Assembly: GCA_964404895.1 (NCBI GenBank)
Contig: CAYOLV010000004.1
Span: 248,001 to 312,000 of the forward strand
Direction: 5' to 3'
DNA: 64,000 nucleotides
Source: JBGSUZ01 sp964404895
GTDB lineage: Bacteria > Bacillota > Clostridia > Peptostreptococcales > Acidaminobacteraceae
A program made the position numbers and the translations under genes. Positions 7,702 through 15,250 of this stretch are shown here, in pieces. The notes under the pieces are model-generated. The model saw only the letters and a program-made list of their open reading frames with translations. It had not been told where the DNA came from and ran no database searches. Position 1 is the stretch's first letter, and every line of letters starts with the position of its first letter.

Positions 7702-7702
7702 G
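7684..7702. promoter_or_regulatory. degenerate copy of the palindrome, candidate operator O2
   Basis: One arm, TTTTACATA, is identical to O1, and 6 of 9 bases of the other arm are kept. The site covers the -35 element of the promoter, where a bound repressor would block RNA polymerase. Confidence 0.5.
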
Positions 7703-7767
7703 GGGATGCGTATTACTCAAGTATAGAAATTTAAGACAATTTCTTAGGTGATATTTTCTTAGGCACT

Positions 7768-7814
7768 AAAAAAGCACCCTTTCAACGAAATTATCTGTTG
7801 AAAAGATGCTTTTT
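7768..7814 (-). terminator. terminator after the hydrogenase-sensor gene run
   Basis: Two-part stem: AAAAAGCA with TGCTTTTT outside and TTTCAAC with GTTGAAA inside, flanked by T-runs on both strands. It closes the long minus-strand gene run that begins with uvrB and isolates the pseudopilin operon. Confidence 0.8.
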
Positions 7815-7896
7815 CAGCTTATTTTATGACCCCTTTACGGTTAAAGGGTTTATGGTCAAAATCTTATCCCCAAAGGGCTACCGCCCTACCTCACGT

Positions 7897-8445
7897 TTAT
7901 TTAACATAGAGATTTGAGAGTTCATGTGCCACATATTCTTTGAGCCATTTGACAACTTCAATACTGGTTAATGGAATTTCTTCACCGAGTGTCTTTCTGA
8001 TGTCTTTGGTATTCAGACAGAATCTTTTGTCGTCTACGCAATGGGTATAAATCAAATCCATTTTGGGACTTGCCATGACAATCGTCACGATTGTATCGGT
8101 CATGTTCCCTAGTGGTACACGATCAATGTGAGAATGTTGGAATTCTGCATCAATTTCTGTACCAACGCCTAATTGTGATTTAATATCAAAAAAGCCATTG
8201 CAATTTTCAGCTGAGGCTTTAAACATGGGAATGCCTAAGCCTACTTTCCGCGTCGTTCTGGTGGTATAAAAAGGATCAATCACACGGGCAACCGTCTCTT
8301 CATCCATTCCTCTTCCATCGTCTTTGATTCGGATGATCAACCTATCATTGTTTAAATCTTCAATGATTGCAATTCTCAGTACTTCTGCTCCAGCGACTAT
8401 TGAATTTTGAGCGATATCCAATATGTGAAGCGACAATTCTCTCAT
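7897..8445 (-). CDS. histidine-kinase-type ATPase domain protein
   Basis: A 182-aa cytoplasmic protein whose first ~105 residues are a GHKL ATPase domain: N-box LDIAQNSI, G1 box DDGRGMD, F-box PFYTTR, G2 box VGLGIPMFKASAEN and TEIDAEF. It has no sensor or dimerisation/His domain, so it resembles anti-sigma or soluble kinase modules rather than a full histidine kinase. The C-terminal ~75 residues match no domain I know. It is the last gene of a cluster with a [FeFe]-hydrogenase-like protein, DRTGG and PHP proteins, a combination known from several anaerobes and thought to transmit a hydrogen or redox signal (inference). AAGGGG precedes the ATG. Confidence 0.8.
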   Translation of the reverse strand: MRELSLHILDIAQNSIVAGAEVLRIAIIEDLNNDRLIIRIKDDGRGMDEETVARVIDPFYTTRTTRKVGLGIPMFKASAENCNGFFDIKSQLGVGTEIDAEFQHSHIDRVPLGNMTDTIVTIVMASPKMDLIYTHCVDDKRFCLNTKDIRKTLGEEIPLTSIEVVKWLKEYVAHELSNLYVK

Positions 8446-8510
8446 AGTCTATACCCCTTCGTAGTTGATGACCAAGTTCGACTCCTGCAACCGAGTCTTG
8501 ATGATTTACG

Positions 8511-9227
8511 CTAAAGTTTGCCCTCTAAGTAGGCAAATAGTGTTTCAACATCTCTGCTAGGCAATTCTAGGTAAAATTGCCGCTCTGAAATGGACATGAG
8601 TTGATGTGCATCTGAGTTTCTAATGACTTTATAATTTTCTAGATTTTCATAAGTTTCAAGAAATCGACTGCCTGAATCGTCATTGGAGATTTCCACTGCT
8701 TTAAAATCCATCCCCGCTGGAATAAAACCAAGCATTGCTAAAACGCCATTTGACTGTCTGTTAATATGAGCTGGAAGTACAAACCCGCCGCATTCTCTCA
8801 CAGTTGACACCGCTTTATCAAAAGAGAGACCTGTAGAGAAAATCAGGGCGTGATCAATCTGTCCAACAACTTCGTCTTCAGAGTTCATAATAGTTTGGTC
8901 ACCAAACTTTTTAATATTGTTAGGTATACCCAATAAATGTTGGTCTACAATTATTTGAAAATTTTCTAAGTCCAAAAGCGTCTTAAAGAGACAAAGCAAA
9001 TGGACTTCTTCACTGGTTTGAAGTTCCATTGCAGGTATGATCAAAATATCTCTTTTTTGGGCAACTGCCATGGCCGCTTTGACATTCTGACTTGCGTTGT
9101 GATCTGCTATGGCTATCACGTCAAGTCCTTTGATCATAGCCATATTCACAATGTTATTGGGTGTCATTTCATTATCCCCGCAAGGCGAGAGACAAGAGTG
9201 GATGTGCAAGTCATAGTAGACTTTCAT
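8511..9227 (-). CDS. PHP-domain phosphoesterase-like protein
   Basis: A 238-aa protein of the polymerase-and-histidinol-phosphatase fold. The first metal motif is YDLHIHSCLSPCGDNEMTP (residues about 5-23), followed by VIAIADHNAS (about 36-45), a central Glu in IPAMELQTSEEVHLL, LPAHINRQSNG, and the last motif VIRNSDAHQ. These residues normally bind three metal ions for phosphoester hydrolysis. Its target is unknown. It overlaps the preceding DRTGG gene by one base (TAATG) and sits in the hydrogenase-sensor cluster, where it may remove a phosphate group or degrade a small phosphorylated messenger (inference). Confidence 0.85.
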   Translation of the reverse strand: MKVYYDLHIHSCLSPCGDNEMTPNNIVNMAMIKGLDVIAIADHNASQNVKAAMAVAQKRDILIIPAMELQTSEEVHLLCLFKTLLDLENFQIIVDQHLLGIPNNIKKFGDQTIMNSEDEVVGQIDHALIFSTGLSFDKAVSTVRECGGFVLPAHINRQSNGVLAMLGFIPAGMDFKAVEISNDDSGSRFLETYENLENYKVIRNSDAHQLMSISERQFYLELPSRDVETLFAYLEGKL

Positions 9228-9562
9228 TATCTCAAACCAGCCTCGTATAAAACTTTGAATATTTCAAAGGCGCTCAGGTCACTCCCTAAAATAGGAATCC
9301 CCTCATCGTCAGCTTTTTCAATAACCCCCACCTCAGGTTTTAAGCCATCTGGCAGAATGATGCAGGAAAATTCAAGCAAAGAAGCCACGGCTAAAATATT
9401 GCTGTGGGTTTGAACTGTAATCCACGCGTTACCGCTTTTACCATTTGCCATAACCCAACTCAATAAATCGCAGGTATAAAGACCGGAAATTTCATTTGTT
9501 AAATGTGAATCATGGGTAAATAGTTTGAACGACAGGTTTTCTACAAGTTCTTGAATAATCAT
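9227..9562 (-). CDS. DRTGG-like domain protein (second copy)
   Basis: A 111-aa single-domain protein related in length, pattern and position to the DRTGG domain protein at 11295-11645; both are about 110 aa alpha/beta proteins in the same operon. Seen are alternating strands and helices such as NAWITVQTHSNILAVASLLE and FSCIILPDGLKPE. DRTGG domains lie beside CBS or phosphotransacetylase domains in other proteins and are thought to bind small ligands. No catalytic motif is visible. The ribosome-binding site GAGGTG lies about six bases before the ATG. It is coupled to the PHP gene by a one-base overlap. Confidence 0.65.
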   Translation of the reverse strand: MIIQELVENLSFKLFTHDSHLTNEISGLYTCDLLSWVMANGKSGNAWITVQTHSNILAVASLLEFSCIILPDGLKPEVGVIEKADDEGIPILGSDLSAFEIFKVLYEAGLR

Positions 9563-9574
9563 TTAATCACCTCA

Positions 9575-10816
9575 TCATTTTTTTCGGTTTTGGACAACAC
9601 AGCCGTCTAAAGTCATACGACCCATTACAATATCTTCTGCCAACGCTCTGCAGGTTGGTGAACCACAAGCGCCACAGTCAATGCCTGGCAATACTTGAAT
9701 CAATTCTTCAATTTTCGCCATCTTTTCAAGTGCTATTTTAAAATTAGTATCCAGTTTCATAACGGAGTTGGGCTCAATGTCCACATTCCACTCCATCATT
9801 TCATCATCGATTTCGTGGTATTCCATATAGTTGAAATCGTTGCCTTCTTTGTTCATAATTTTCCTGACGTGAGTTTTGGCAATAAATGGATTCTCTGCGT
9901 TCAGAGGGCCTCCGACACAACCCGTGACACAGGCATAACCCTCAAAGAAATCAATATCGTTTAATTTGCCTAGCTCCAATTGGTCTAGAACCTTAACCAC
10001 TTCACCAATACCATCTACTGCAAGATAATTGTCTATTCCCATGGCAAAACTTTGACCGCCAACCATCGCCCAACCTACTCCTCTTCCACTGCATTTTCGA
10101 ATTTGAGATTTTACCTCAATATCGTCATACATTCTTAGGAGTTTGGTGTAAATGGCTTCAATGGAAATAGCGCCATTGATGCAAGATGTCTCAATTCCGA
10201 TGGGCTTTCTAATACTGGTGATGGCAGCTGGACACTGGGTGATATAGAAAACACCAATGTCTTCATAAGCAAGGTCGGTCATTTCCATGATTTTTTGTCT
10301 AGCCATTCGCCCTGCCACTTCTAAAGGCGATTCTAAGTTGATTATATTTTCAATTAACGTAGGGTACTTAACCTGAATCAATCTAATGACAGCAGGGCAA
10401 TAGGTGGAAATCATCGGCCTGATTGTTCGCGGGTCATGCAATTTTTTAAATTGATAATCTGTTAACAATTCAGCCGCCACTCCCACATCATAGACATAAT
10501 CAAATCCTAATTTATAAAAACCATTCAAAATACGGTTCATATCAAATTCAGGCCCAAATTGTCCATATAGTGAAATCGCTGGCAAGGCCACATTAAACTT
10601 AAATTGACTTAGCATTTCCAAGGTGTCTGACAATGCTCCTTTGGCGTGATAAGGACAAGCCTTAATACACGCGCCGCAGTCAATACAACGTTCAGTGATG
10701 ATTTCAGCCTTTCCCGCACGGACCCGAATGGCTTGTGTTGGACAAACGTGCAAGCAGTTTGTACAGCCATTGCAGTAATCCTTTTCCAAAGTTACGGAAT
10801 GCAAGAATCTACTCAT
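9575..10816 (-). CDS. [FeFe]-hydrogenase-like sensor protein (group D/HydS-like)
   Basis: A 413-aa iron-sulfur protein. Order: two [4Fe-4S] ferredoxin motifs (Cys15/18/21/25 and 44/47/50/54), a hydrogenase H-cluster domain, then a C-terminal C-x2-C-x4-C-x16-C cluster motif (381-406). The three H-cluster signatures are altered: TSCCP is STYCP (Tyr139-Cys140), MPC is TQC (Cys195), and the last is YACVTGC (Cys296, Cys300). The four H-cluster ligands are kept, but the proton-relay Cys is replaced by Tyr139, so fast hydrogen turnover is unlikely. Together with the ATPase, DRTGG and PHP neighbours this fits a sensory hydrogenase. AGGGGG precedes the ATG. No maturation genes (hydEFG) are in the window. 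Confidence 0.82.
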   Translation of the reverse strand: MSRFLHSVTLEKDYCNGCTNCLHVCPTQAIRVRAGKAEIITERCIDCGACIKACPYHAKGALSDTLEMLSQFKFNVALPAISLYGQFGPEFDMNRILNGFYKLGFDYVYDVGVAAELLTDYQFKKLHDPRTIRPMISTYCPAVIRLIQVKYPTLIENIINLESPLEVAGRMARQKIMEMTDLAYEDIGVFYITQCPAAITSIRKPIGIETSCINGAISIEAIYTKLLRMYDDIEVKSQIRKCSGRGVGWAMVGGQSFAMGIDNYLAVDGIGEVVKVLDQLELGKLNDIDFFEGYACVTGCVGGPLNAENPFIAKTHVRKIMNKEGNDFNYMEYHEIDDEMMEWNVDIEPNSVMKLDTNFKIALEKMAKIEELIQVLPGIDCGACGSPTCRALAEDIVMGRMTLDGCVVQNRKK

Positions 10817-10830
10817 TTTTTCCCCCTATT

Positions 10831-11292
10831 CTAAAGATTGATTACTATCTTTAGTTTTGTGAAAGTCCCTAATTTTGAGTCTATATAAAACTCATCACTG
10901 CACTTTTTTATATTGGGCAAGCCCATACCTGCGCCAAAGCCCATTTCTCGTACTTTGCTGCTAGCCGTTGAAAAGCCCTCTTTCATAGCCATGTCAATAT
11001 TTTCTATGCCTGGACCTTTGTCAATAAAGAACAGTTCAATCCGATCTGTTAAAATGAGCAAAGTAACCGTTCCTCCAAAGGAATGGATGACTTGATTGAT
11101 CTCAGCTTCATATGTGGCAATGGCCACCCTTCTAATCACATCATTTTCAAAGCCCACTTGTCTCAACTTTTTCTTAATATCACTTGAAGCTTCGCCTGCT
11201 CTTGAAAAATCATCTTTCACAATTTCATAGTCATAAGCCATGACAGCCTTTTCTTTGTCAATTTTAAAGACATCGTCCATATTGGCCTCCAT
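10831..11292 (-). CDS. anti-sigma-factor-type ATPase
   Basis: A 153-aa protein of the SpoIIAB/RsbW-like GHKL class: N-box IATYEAEINQVIHSFGG, G1 box DKGPGIENID, G2 box FGAGMGLPNIKKCSDEF. It has only the ATPase domain, as in serine kinases that control sigma factors or partner proteins. The start chosen is the ATG at 11292, eight bases after AAAGGA; a further in-frame ATG four codons downstream has GGAGG in front and cannot be excluded. It sits next to the hydrogenase-like gene (14 bp apart). Its partner protein is unknown; the adjacent DRTGG protein is a candidate (inference). Confidence 0.8.
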   Translation of the reverse strand: MEANMDDVFKIDKEKAVMAYDYEIVKDDFSRAGEASSDIKKKLRQVGFENDVIRRVAIATYEAEINQVIHSFGGTVTLLILTDRIELFFIDKGPGIENIDMAMKEGFSTASSKVREMGFGAGMGLPNIKKCSDEFYIDSKLGTFTKLKIVINL

Positions 11293-11294
11293 TG

Positions 11295-11645
11295 TCAATA
11301 TCCTTTCAAGCCATTGCTGTATAAGACACCGGAGGCGTTGAACATGGTCAGCGGCGTTCTTAGAACAATCATATCATTATCCATTGCAAGTTCTAGCATA
11401 TCTTCTGTCGGCATTTTTCCACGTACAAAAATAACAATATTAATATCCATCATTTCAGCCGTACGAATGGTTTGGTAATTTGATAGGCCTGTCAATAAGG
11501 CTACATTTGAATCCATATCGGCAGGATTTGCCAAAACATCGCTCATCAGGTCCGAACTAAACGCACTATCCACTTCTTCATCTAGACGCTTATCTCCTAA
11601 AAATACATCGGCAGAAAGCAACTTTGCAATTTCTCTGATTTTCAT
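11295..11645 (-). CDS. DRTGG domain protein (first copy)
   Basis: A 116-aa protein made of one DRTGG-type alpha/beta domain: KIREIAKLLSADVFLGD at the N-terminus (the helix and strand that open such domains), SDLMSDVLA, ALLTGLSNYQTIRTAEMMD and NDMIVLRTPLTMFNASGVLY. These domains are thought to bind ligands. The start is the ATG at 11645, seven bases after AGGAGA; a TTG two codons upstream is too close to that site. It is the first gene of the hydrogenase-sensor block and follows tmk by 15 bp. Confidence 0.78.
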   Translation of the reverse strand: MKIREIAKLLSADVFLGDKRLDEEVDSAFSSDLMSDVLANPADMDSNVALLTGLSNYQTIRTAEMMDINIVIFVRGKMPTEDMLELAMDNDMIVLRTPLTMFNASGVLYSNGLKGY

Positions 11646-11660
11646 CCGCAATTCTCCTCA

Positions 11661-12305
11661 CTAGTTATTGATAAAGCGATCCAGTGCTTGACTCACATCT
11701 CTTAACACTTCTTCTAAAGTCTGATCTGCATCGATGCGAACGATTCTATTTGGAAATTGTTTCATTAAAATTTGATAGCCTTCTCTCACCTTAATGTGAA
11801 AATCTAGGCCTTCCAAATCCAGCCGATTAACTTCTCGACCTTCAGTTTCCATAACCCTAGACAAGCCCACTTCTGGACTCACATCTAAATACAAGGTCAA
11901 GTCAGGCAAAAAATCTTCTGTAGCAAATCGGTTCATTTCATAAACCGCTTCAATGCCAATACCTCTAACATAACCTTGATACACCATAGAGGAGTCCACA
12001 AAGCGATCAAAGACCACCCATTGGCCTCTTGCGATGGCAGGCAATACTTTTTCAGCTAAATGCTGTCGTCTTGCAGAGGCATAAAGCAAAGCTTCTGTTC
12101 GAGGATCCATTTCGGTATGATCTACATTTAAAATAATTTCTCTAATAGCTTCTGAAATCCTTACGCCACCTGGCTCTCGGGTAAACATGACCGAAATCCC
12201 TTTTTGCTTAAAATACGAATCTAAATGACTTAATACTGTTGTTTTTCCACTGCCCTCGCCACCTTCTAAAGAGATGACCAGAGGCCGATTATGCATTTGC
12301 GTCAT
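11661..12305 (-). CDS. tmk: thymidylate kinase
   Basis: A 214-aa cytoplasmic enzyme that phosphorylates dTMP to dTDP with ATP, essential for dTTP supply. Seen: P-loop SLEGGEGSGKTTVLSHL, the DR(F/Y) substrate motif VFDRFVDSSMVYQGYVRGIG and the TREPGG motif FTREPGGVRISE, all at usual positions. The start is the ATG at 12305 with GGAG seven bases upstream; a TTG six codons earlier would lie inside the previous gene. The ATG follows the stop of the [2Fe-2S] gene by one base (TAATATG), so translation is coupled. It links the uvr genes to the hydrogenase-sensor block in one run. Confidence 0.95.
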   Translation of the reverse strand: MTQMHNRPLVISLEGGEGSGKTTVLSHLDSYFKQKGISVMFTREPGGVRISEAIREIILNVDHTEMDPRTEALLYASARRQHLAEKVLPAIARGQWVVFDRFVDSSMVYQGYVRGIGIEAVYEMNRFATEDFLPDLTLYLDVSPEVGLSRVMETEGREVNRLDLEGLDFHIKVREGYQILMKQFPNRIVRIDADQTLEEVLRDVSQALDRFINN

Positions 12306-12306
12306 A

Positions 12307-12687
12307 TTATTGCTCCATTTCAATTAAATAAGCCTCTACCGGTTGTCCCGATTGTATGTGCTTCTCGTAAATTTCTGTGACTTTGTCTGCATTTAATTTT
12401 CCATAAAAATAGATATGACCCTCGTGGTCTTCTACTTTCATCATAGGCTCTTCACTGCACTTCCCAAAACAACCCGTCTGTAGAATTTTTACAGTCTCGT
12501 CAGCCTTTTCTGTCATACATTCTAAAAGTGCTGTAAACACAGGTCTGGCACCAGCTGTAATACCGCAAGTTGCCATGCCTATGGTCACCGTATATCGAAT
12601 GTTTTTCTCAGCTTCATCTTCTGATATGCCTTGGGTTTTCAAAAGTGCTTTTTCTCGAATTTGTGTTAATTCTTCTAAGCTTTTCAT
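12307..12687 (-). CDS. thioredoxin-like [2Fe-2S] ferredoxin-type protein
   Basis: A 126-aa protein resembling the thioredoxin-like ferredoxin domain at the front of NuoF/HydB-type NADH-binding subunits: MATCGITAGARPVFTALLE and LQTGCFGKCSEEPMMKVED. Only three cysteines lie at expected cluster positions (one in ATCG, two in GCFGKC), so a normal four-Cys [2Fe-2S] site would need an unseen ligand. It is a stand-alone domain with no flavin or NADH part. The start overlaps the uvrC stop (ATGA). The redox partner is unknown; the sensor hydrogenase encoded downstream in the same run is an obvious candidate (inference). Confidence 0.78.
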   Translation of the reverse strand: MKSLEELTQIREKALLKTQGISEDEAEKNIRYTVTIGMATCGITAGARPVFTALLECMTEKADETVKILQTGCFGKCSEEPMMKVEDHEGHIYFYGKLNADKVTEIYEKHIQSGQPVEAYLIEMEQ

Positions 12688-14576
12688 GCCTCTTCCCCCG
12701 AATCATTTTGACTTGAAGAAGGCTTTCTAAAATGTTCAAAGACTTTCTCAGCCGTCTTTTTATTCATGCCCTCAACTTCTTCTAGCTCGGCAAGAGATGC
12801 CGTTTTTATTTTCTCAATTGATTTAAAATGCTTTAATAAGTTATTTCGCCGTTTTTCTCCAATTCCCTCTATATCCTCTAAAATTGAGTTCATCATATTT
12901 TTAGATCGCAACTGTTTATGGTACTCAATGGCAAATCGATGAACTTCTTCTTGAATAGAGGCAATGTACCGATAGAGTTCAGGCTCTTTCTTGATGGGAA
13001 TCATATGCTCCATATAGAATAACTGATCTGTTCGGTGTCTGTCATCTTTTACCATACCCGCTACCGGAATATCTACTTTTAAGGCTCTAAGTACTTCTTC
13101 CACGGCGTGAACGTGACCTACACCTCCATCAATGAGGAGCAAATCTGGAAAGACTGAGAATTTTCCTTCTGGTTCATCTGGTGCTTGTTGAGACAAGCTT
13201 TCCTGTTCTTCTAAGCCTCGAGACAATCTTCTGAAAACAATTTCCTGCATAGACGCGTAGTCATTAGCCCCTTCCACCGTTTTGATTTTAAAGCGGCGAT
13301 AGTCTCTGGGCTTTTTCTTCCCATTCTCGTAAACCACCATAGAACCTACAGATAGGACACCATAAATATTAGAAATGTCGTAGGCTTCAATTCTCTTAAT
13401 TGGGGTTTTAACCCCTAAAGTATTGGTGATGAGTTGTTCCATAAAGGTGGCTTTTTCTAATTCATAAGTGATCTTATCTTCAAATTTATCCAAATACTCT
13501 TTTGCATTGTTGTGGAGCATTTCCAGTAACTTTCGTTTTTCGCCCCTGACGGGAACCGTCCATTTGATTTTAAACCCTGCCAGTCTGTGAAGATAACTTT
13601 CATACAAGCTGACTTCTCCTGGCAGTTCGTCTAAAACAATTTCTTTTGGATAGTCCGATGCGTTGGCATAGTATTGCACGATAAAATCTCCAAGCAGCGT
13701 CTCAGGTCGATCAATAAACTCTTGCTCAAAAACATATTCTTCTCTGCCAATCAACTTGCCTCCACGAACCATGAACAACATAATACAGGCTCTGGTCTCA
13801 GAGGTGCGAATGCCAATTAAATCTTGGGAGACATCAGACTCCGCCACCATTTTTTGACGCTCCATGAGAGATTGAATGGCATGAATTTGGTCTCTATATT
13901 TTGCTGCTTTCTCATATTCTAACCCAATTGCCGCTTCTTTCATATGATTTTCAAGCTGCTTTATTAAATTCTCTGTCTTGCCTGAGAGAAAATCCATAAT
14001 TTTCTGAATAATTCCATTGTAGACCTCCTCAGAAATATTGCCCCGACAAGGCCCTAAACATTTCCCGATATGAAAATTAAGGCAGGGTCTGCCTGGGTGT
14101 TTTTCAAGGTTTCTTGCACAGGTGCGGATTGGATATATTTCCAGAAGCACTTCAAGGGTCTTTTTGACCGCATCAGCACTGGTATAAGGGCCAAAATAGG
14201 TTCCCTTATCCTTTTGCACTTGTCTGGTCATAAAAACCCTTGGATACATTTCATTAGTTGTCACTTTTATAAAGGGATACTGCTTATCATCTTTGAGCAA
14301 AATGTTGAATTTTGGCTTGTGACGCTTAATCAAAGTCTGCTCAAGAATTAAAGCTTCCATTTCTGTGTCCGTCATGATGTACTCAAACTCATCTATAACA
14401 GATACCATGGCTTTAACCTTAGGGGGATGAGATTGAATCCCCCTAAAATAACTGGTCACTCTGTTTTTTAAAACTTTTGCTTTTCCAATATAAATGATAT
14501 TGCCCCACTGGTCTTTCATCAAATAGACGCCCGGGTTTTCAGGAAGCTTTTTTAATTGCTCTTTTATATTAAACAC
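12684..14576 (-). CDS. uvrC: excinuclease ABC subunit C
   Basis: A 630-aa endonuclease subunit that makes both incisions beside UvrB-bound DNA damage. Domains in order: GIY-YIG nuclease (about residues 10-90, GVYLMKDQWGNIIYIGKAK), the Cys-rich segment CARNLEKHPGRPCLNFHIGKC, the UVR motif binding UvrB (about 200-236), the RNase H-like nuclease with DISNIYG and DLLLIDGG, and a C-terminal helix-hairpin-helix pair (IEGIGEKRRNNLLKHF, VEGMNKKTAEKVF). The start taken is GTG at 14576, six bases after AAGGTG, matching the usual FNIKEQLKKLP N-terminus; GTG at 14585 is an alternative. It is in one run with uvrB and uvrA. Confidence 0.96.
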   Translation of the reverse strand: MFNIKEQLKKLPENPGVYLMKDQWGNIIYIGKAKVLKNRVTSYFRGIQSHPPKVKAMVSVIDEFEYIMTDTEMEALILEQTLIKRHKPKFNILLKDDKQYPFIKVTTNEMYPRVFMTRQVQKDKGTYFGPYTSADAVKKTLEVLLEIYPIRTCARNLEKHPGRPCLNFHIGKCLGPCRGNISEEVYNGIIQKIMDFLSGKTENLIKQLENHMKEAAIGLEYEKAAKYRDQIHAIQSLMERQKMVAESDVSQDLIGIRTSETRACIMLFMVRGGKLIGREEYVFEQEFIDRPETLLGDFIVQYYANASDYPKEIVLDELPGEVSLYESYLHRLAGFKIKWTVPVRGEKRKLLEMLHNNAKEYLDKFEDKITYELEKATFMEQLITNTLGVKTPIKRIEAYDISNIYGVLSVGSMVVYENGKKKPRDYRRFKIKTVEGANDYASMQEIVFRRLSRGLEEQESLSQQAPDEPEGKFSVFPDLLLIDGGVGHVHAVEEVLRALKVDIPVAGMVKDDRHRTDQLFYMEHMIPIKKEPELYRYIASIQEEVHRFAIEYHKQLRSKNMMNSILEDIEGIGEKRRNNLLKHFKSIEKIKTASLAELEEVEGMNKKTAEKVFEHFRKPSSSQNDSGEEA

Positions 14577-14588
14577 TGGAAGCACCTT

Positions 14589-15245
14589 CTATTTTTCTTT
14601 GCGTAAAACGCCTTTTGCAGTGAGATAACTAGTCACTTGAGGGGCTTTGTCTTTAGGCAAAACAACTGAAATTTGACCTTTTCCATCTAGAAGCATGAGA
14701 ATTAATTTCTCCTCTTTTAGCCTGAAGCCGTCAAATTCTTCATAGGTATAAACACCTAAACCTGTCGTTGTCTTTTGAGACAATCCAGCAGCTTTGAAGA
14801 AATTCAGCCCTCTGACTAAAATAGTATCTGTTAAGAATTCCACGCGGGTAAATTGTCTGCTTGCCCAAATCGTTAGAATTGTCACAGCCATCCAAGCGGC
14901 AATCGTCAGTAAAACAGTTCCCATGCCCAATACTCTTAAATCCGTATTAGGAATGAAAAAGAGTAACACCATTGCCGAGAGACACACCACCCACTCATAC
15001 CCTGCTGATTCATTAAATTTCAAAGTGAAAAAGTATTTTTGAGGGTCGTAGACCATCTTTGTGGTCATATTCTGAAGCAAGGCATTTAGCAAAGGCATAA
15101 AGATCAGAAAAATGCTTAATACGATGCAATAACTGATGAGCACATTGCCATAGCCGCCTGGAATAGCCACTAATACTGCAAACAATGAAAAAATGCTGGC
15201 AATCATTGAAATCAAATTCAGGGTATTTCTTTTAAGATAACGCAT
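14589..15245 (-). CDS. membrane protein of unknown function in the uvr operon
   Basis: A 218-aa protein with two membrane segments near the N-terminus (about residues 9-31 and 35-57), a 25-residue loop, two more segments (about 85-102 and 105-128), and a soluble C-terminal domain of ~85 residues that looks beta-rich, like bacterial PH-type domains (RVEFLTDTILVRGLNFF, FRLKEEKLILMLLDGKG). No family is recognised. GGGAGG lies 11 bases before the ATG, inside the end of uvrA. It sits between uvrA and uvrC with gaps of 5 and 12 bp, so it must be co-transcribed with excision-repair genes; whether it takes part in the damage response is unknown. Confidence 0.75.
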   Translation of the reverse strand: MRYLKRNTLNLISMIASIFSLFAVLVAIPGGYGNVLISYCIVLSIFLIFMPLLNALLQNMTTKMVYDPQKYFFTLKFNESAGYEWVVCLSAMVLLFFIPNTDLRVLGMGTVLLTIAAWMAVTILTIWASRQFTRVEFLTDTILVRGLNFFKAAGLSQKTTTGLGVYTYEEFDGFRLKEEKLILMLLDGKGQISVVLPKDKAPQVTSYLTAKGVLRKEK

Positions 15246-15250
15246 GGATT

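Noticed and set aside
9000..9413. plus-strand ORF of 137 codons
   Set aside because: Antisense to the PHP and DRTGG genes, which have good starts, ribosome-binding sites and family motifs.
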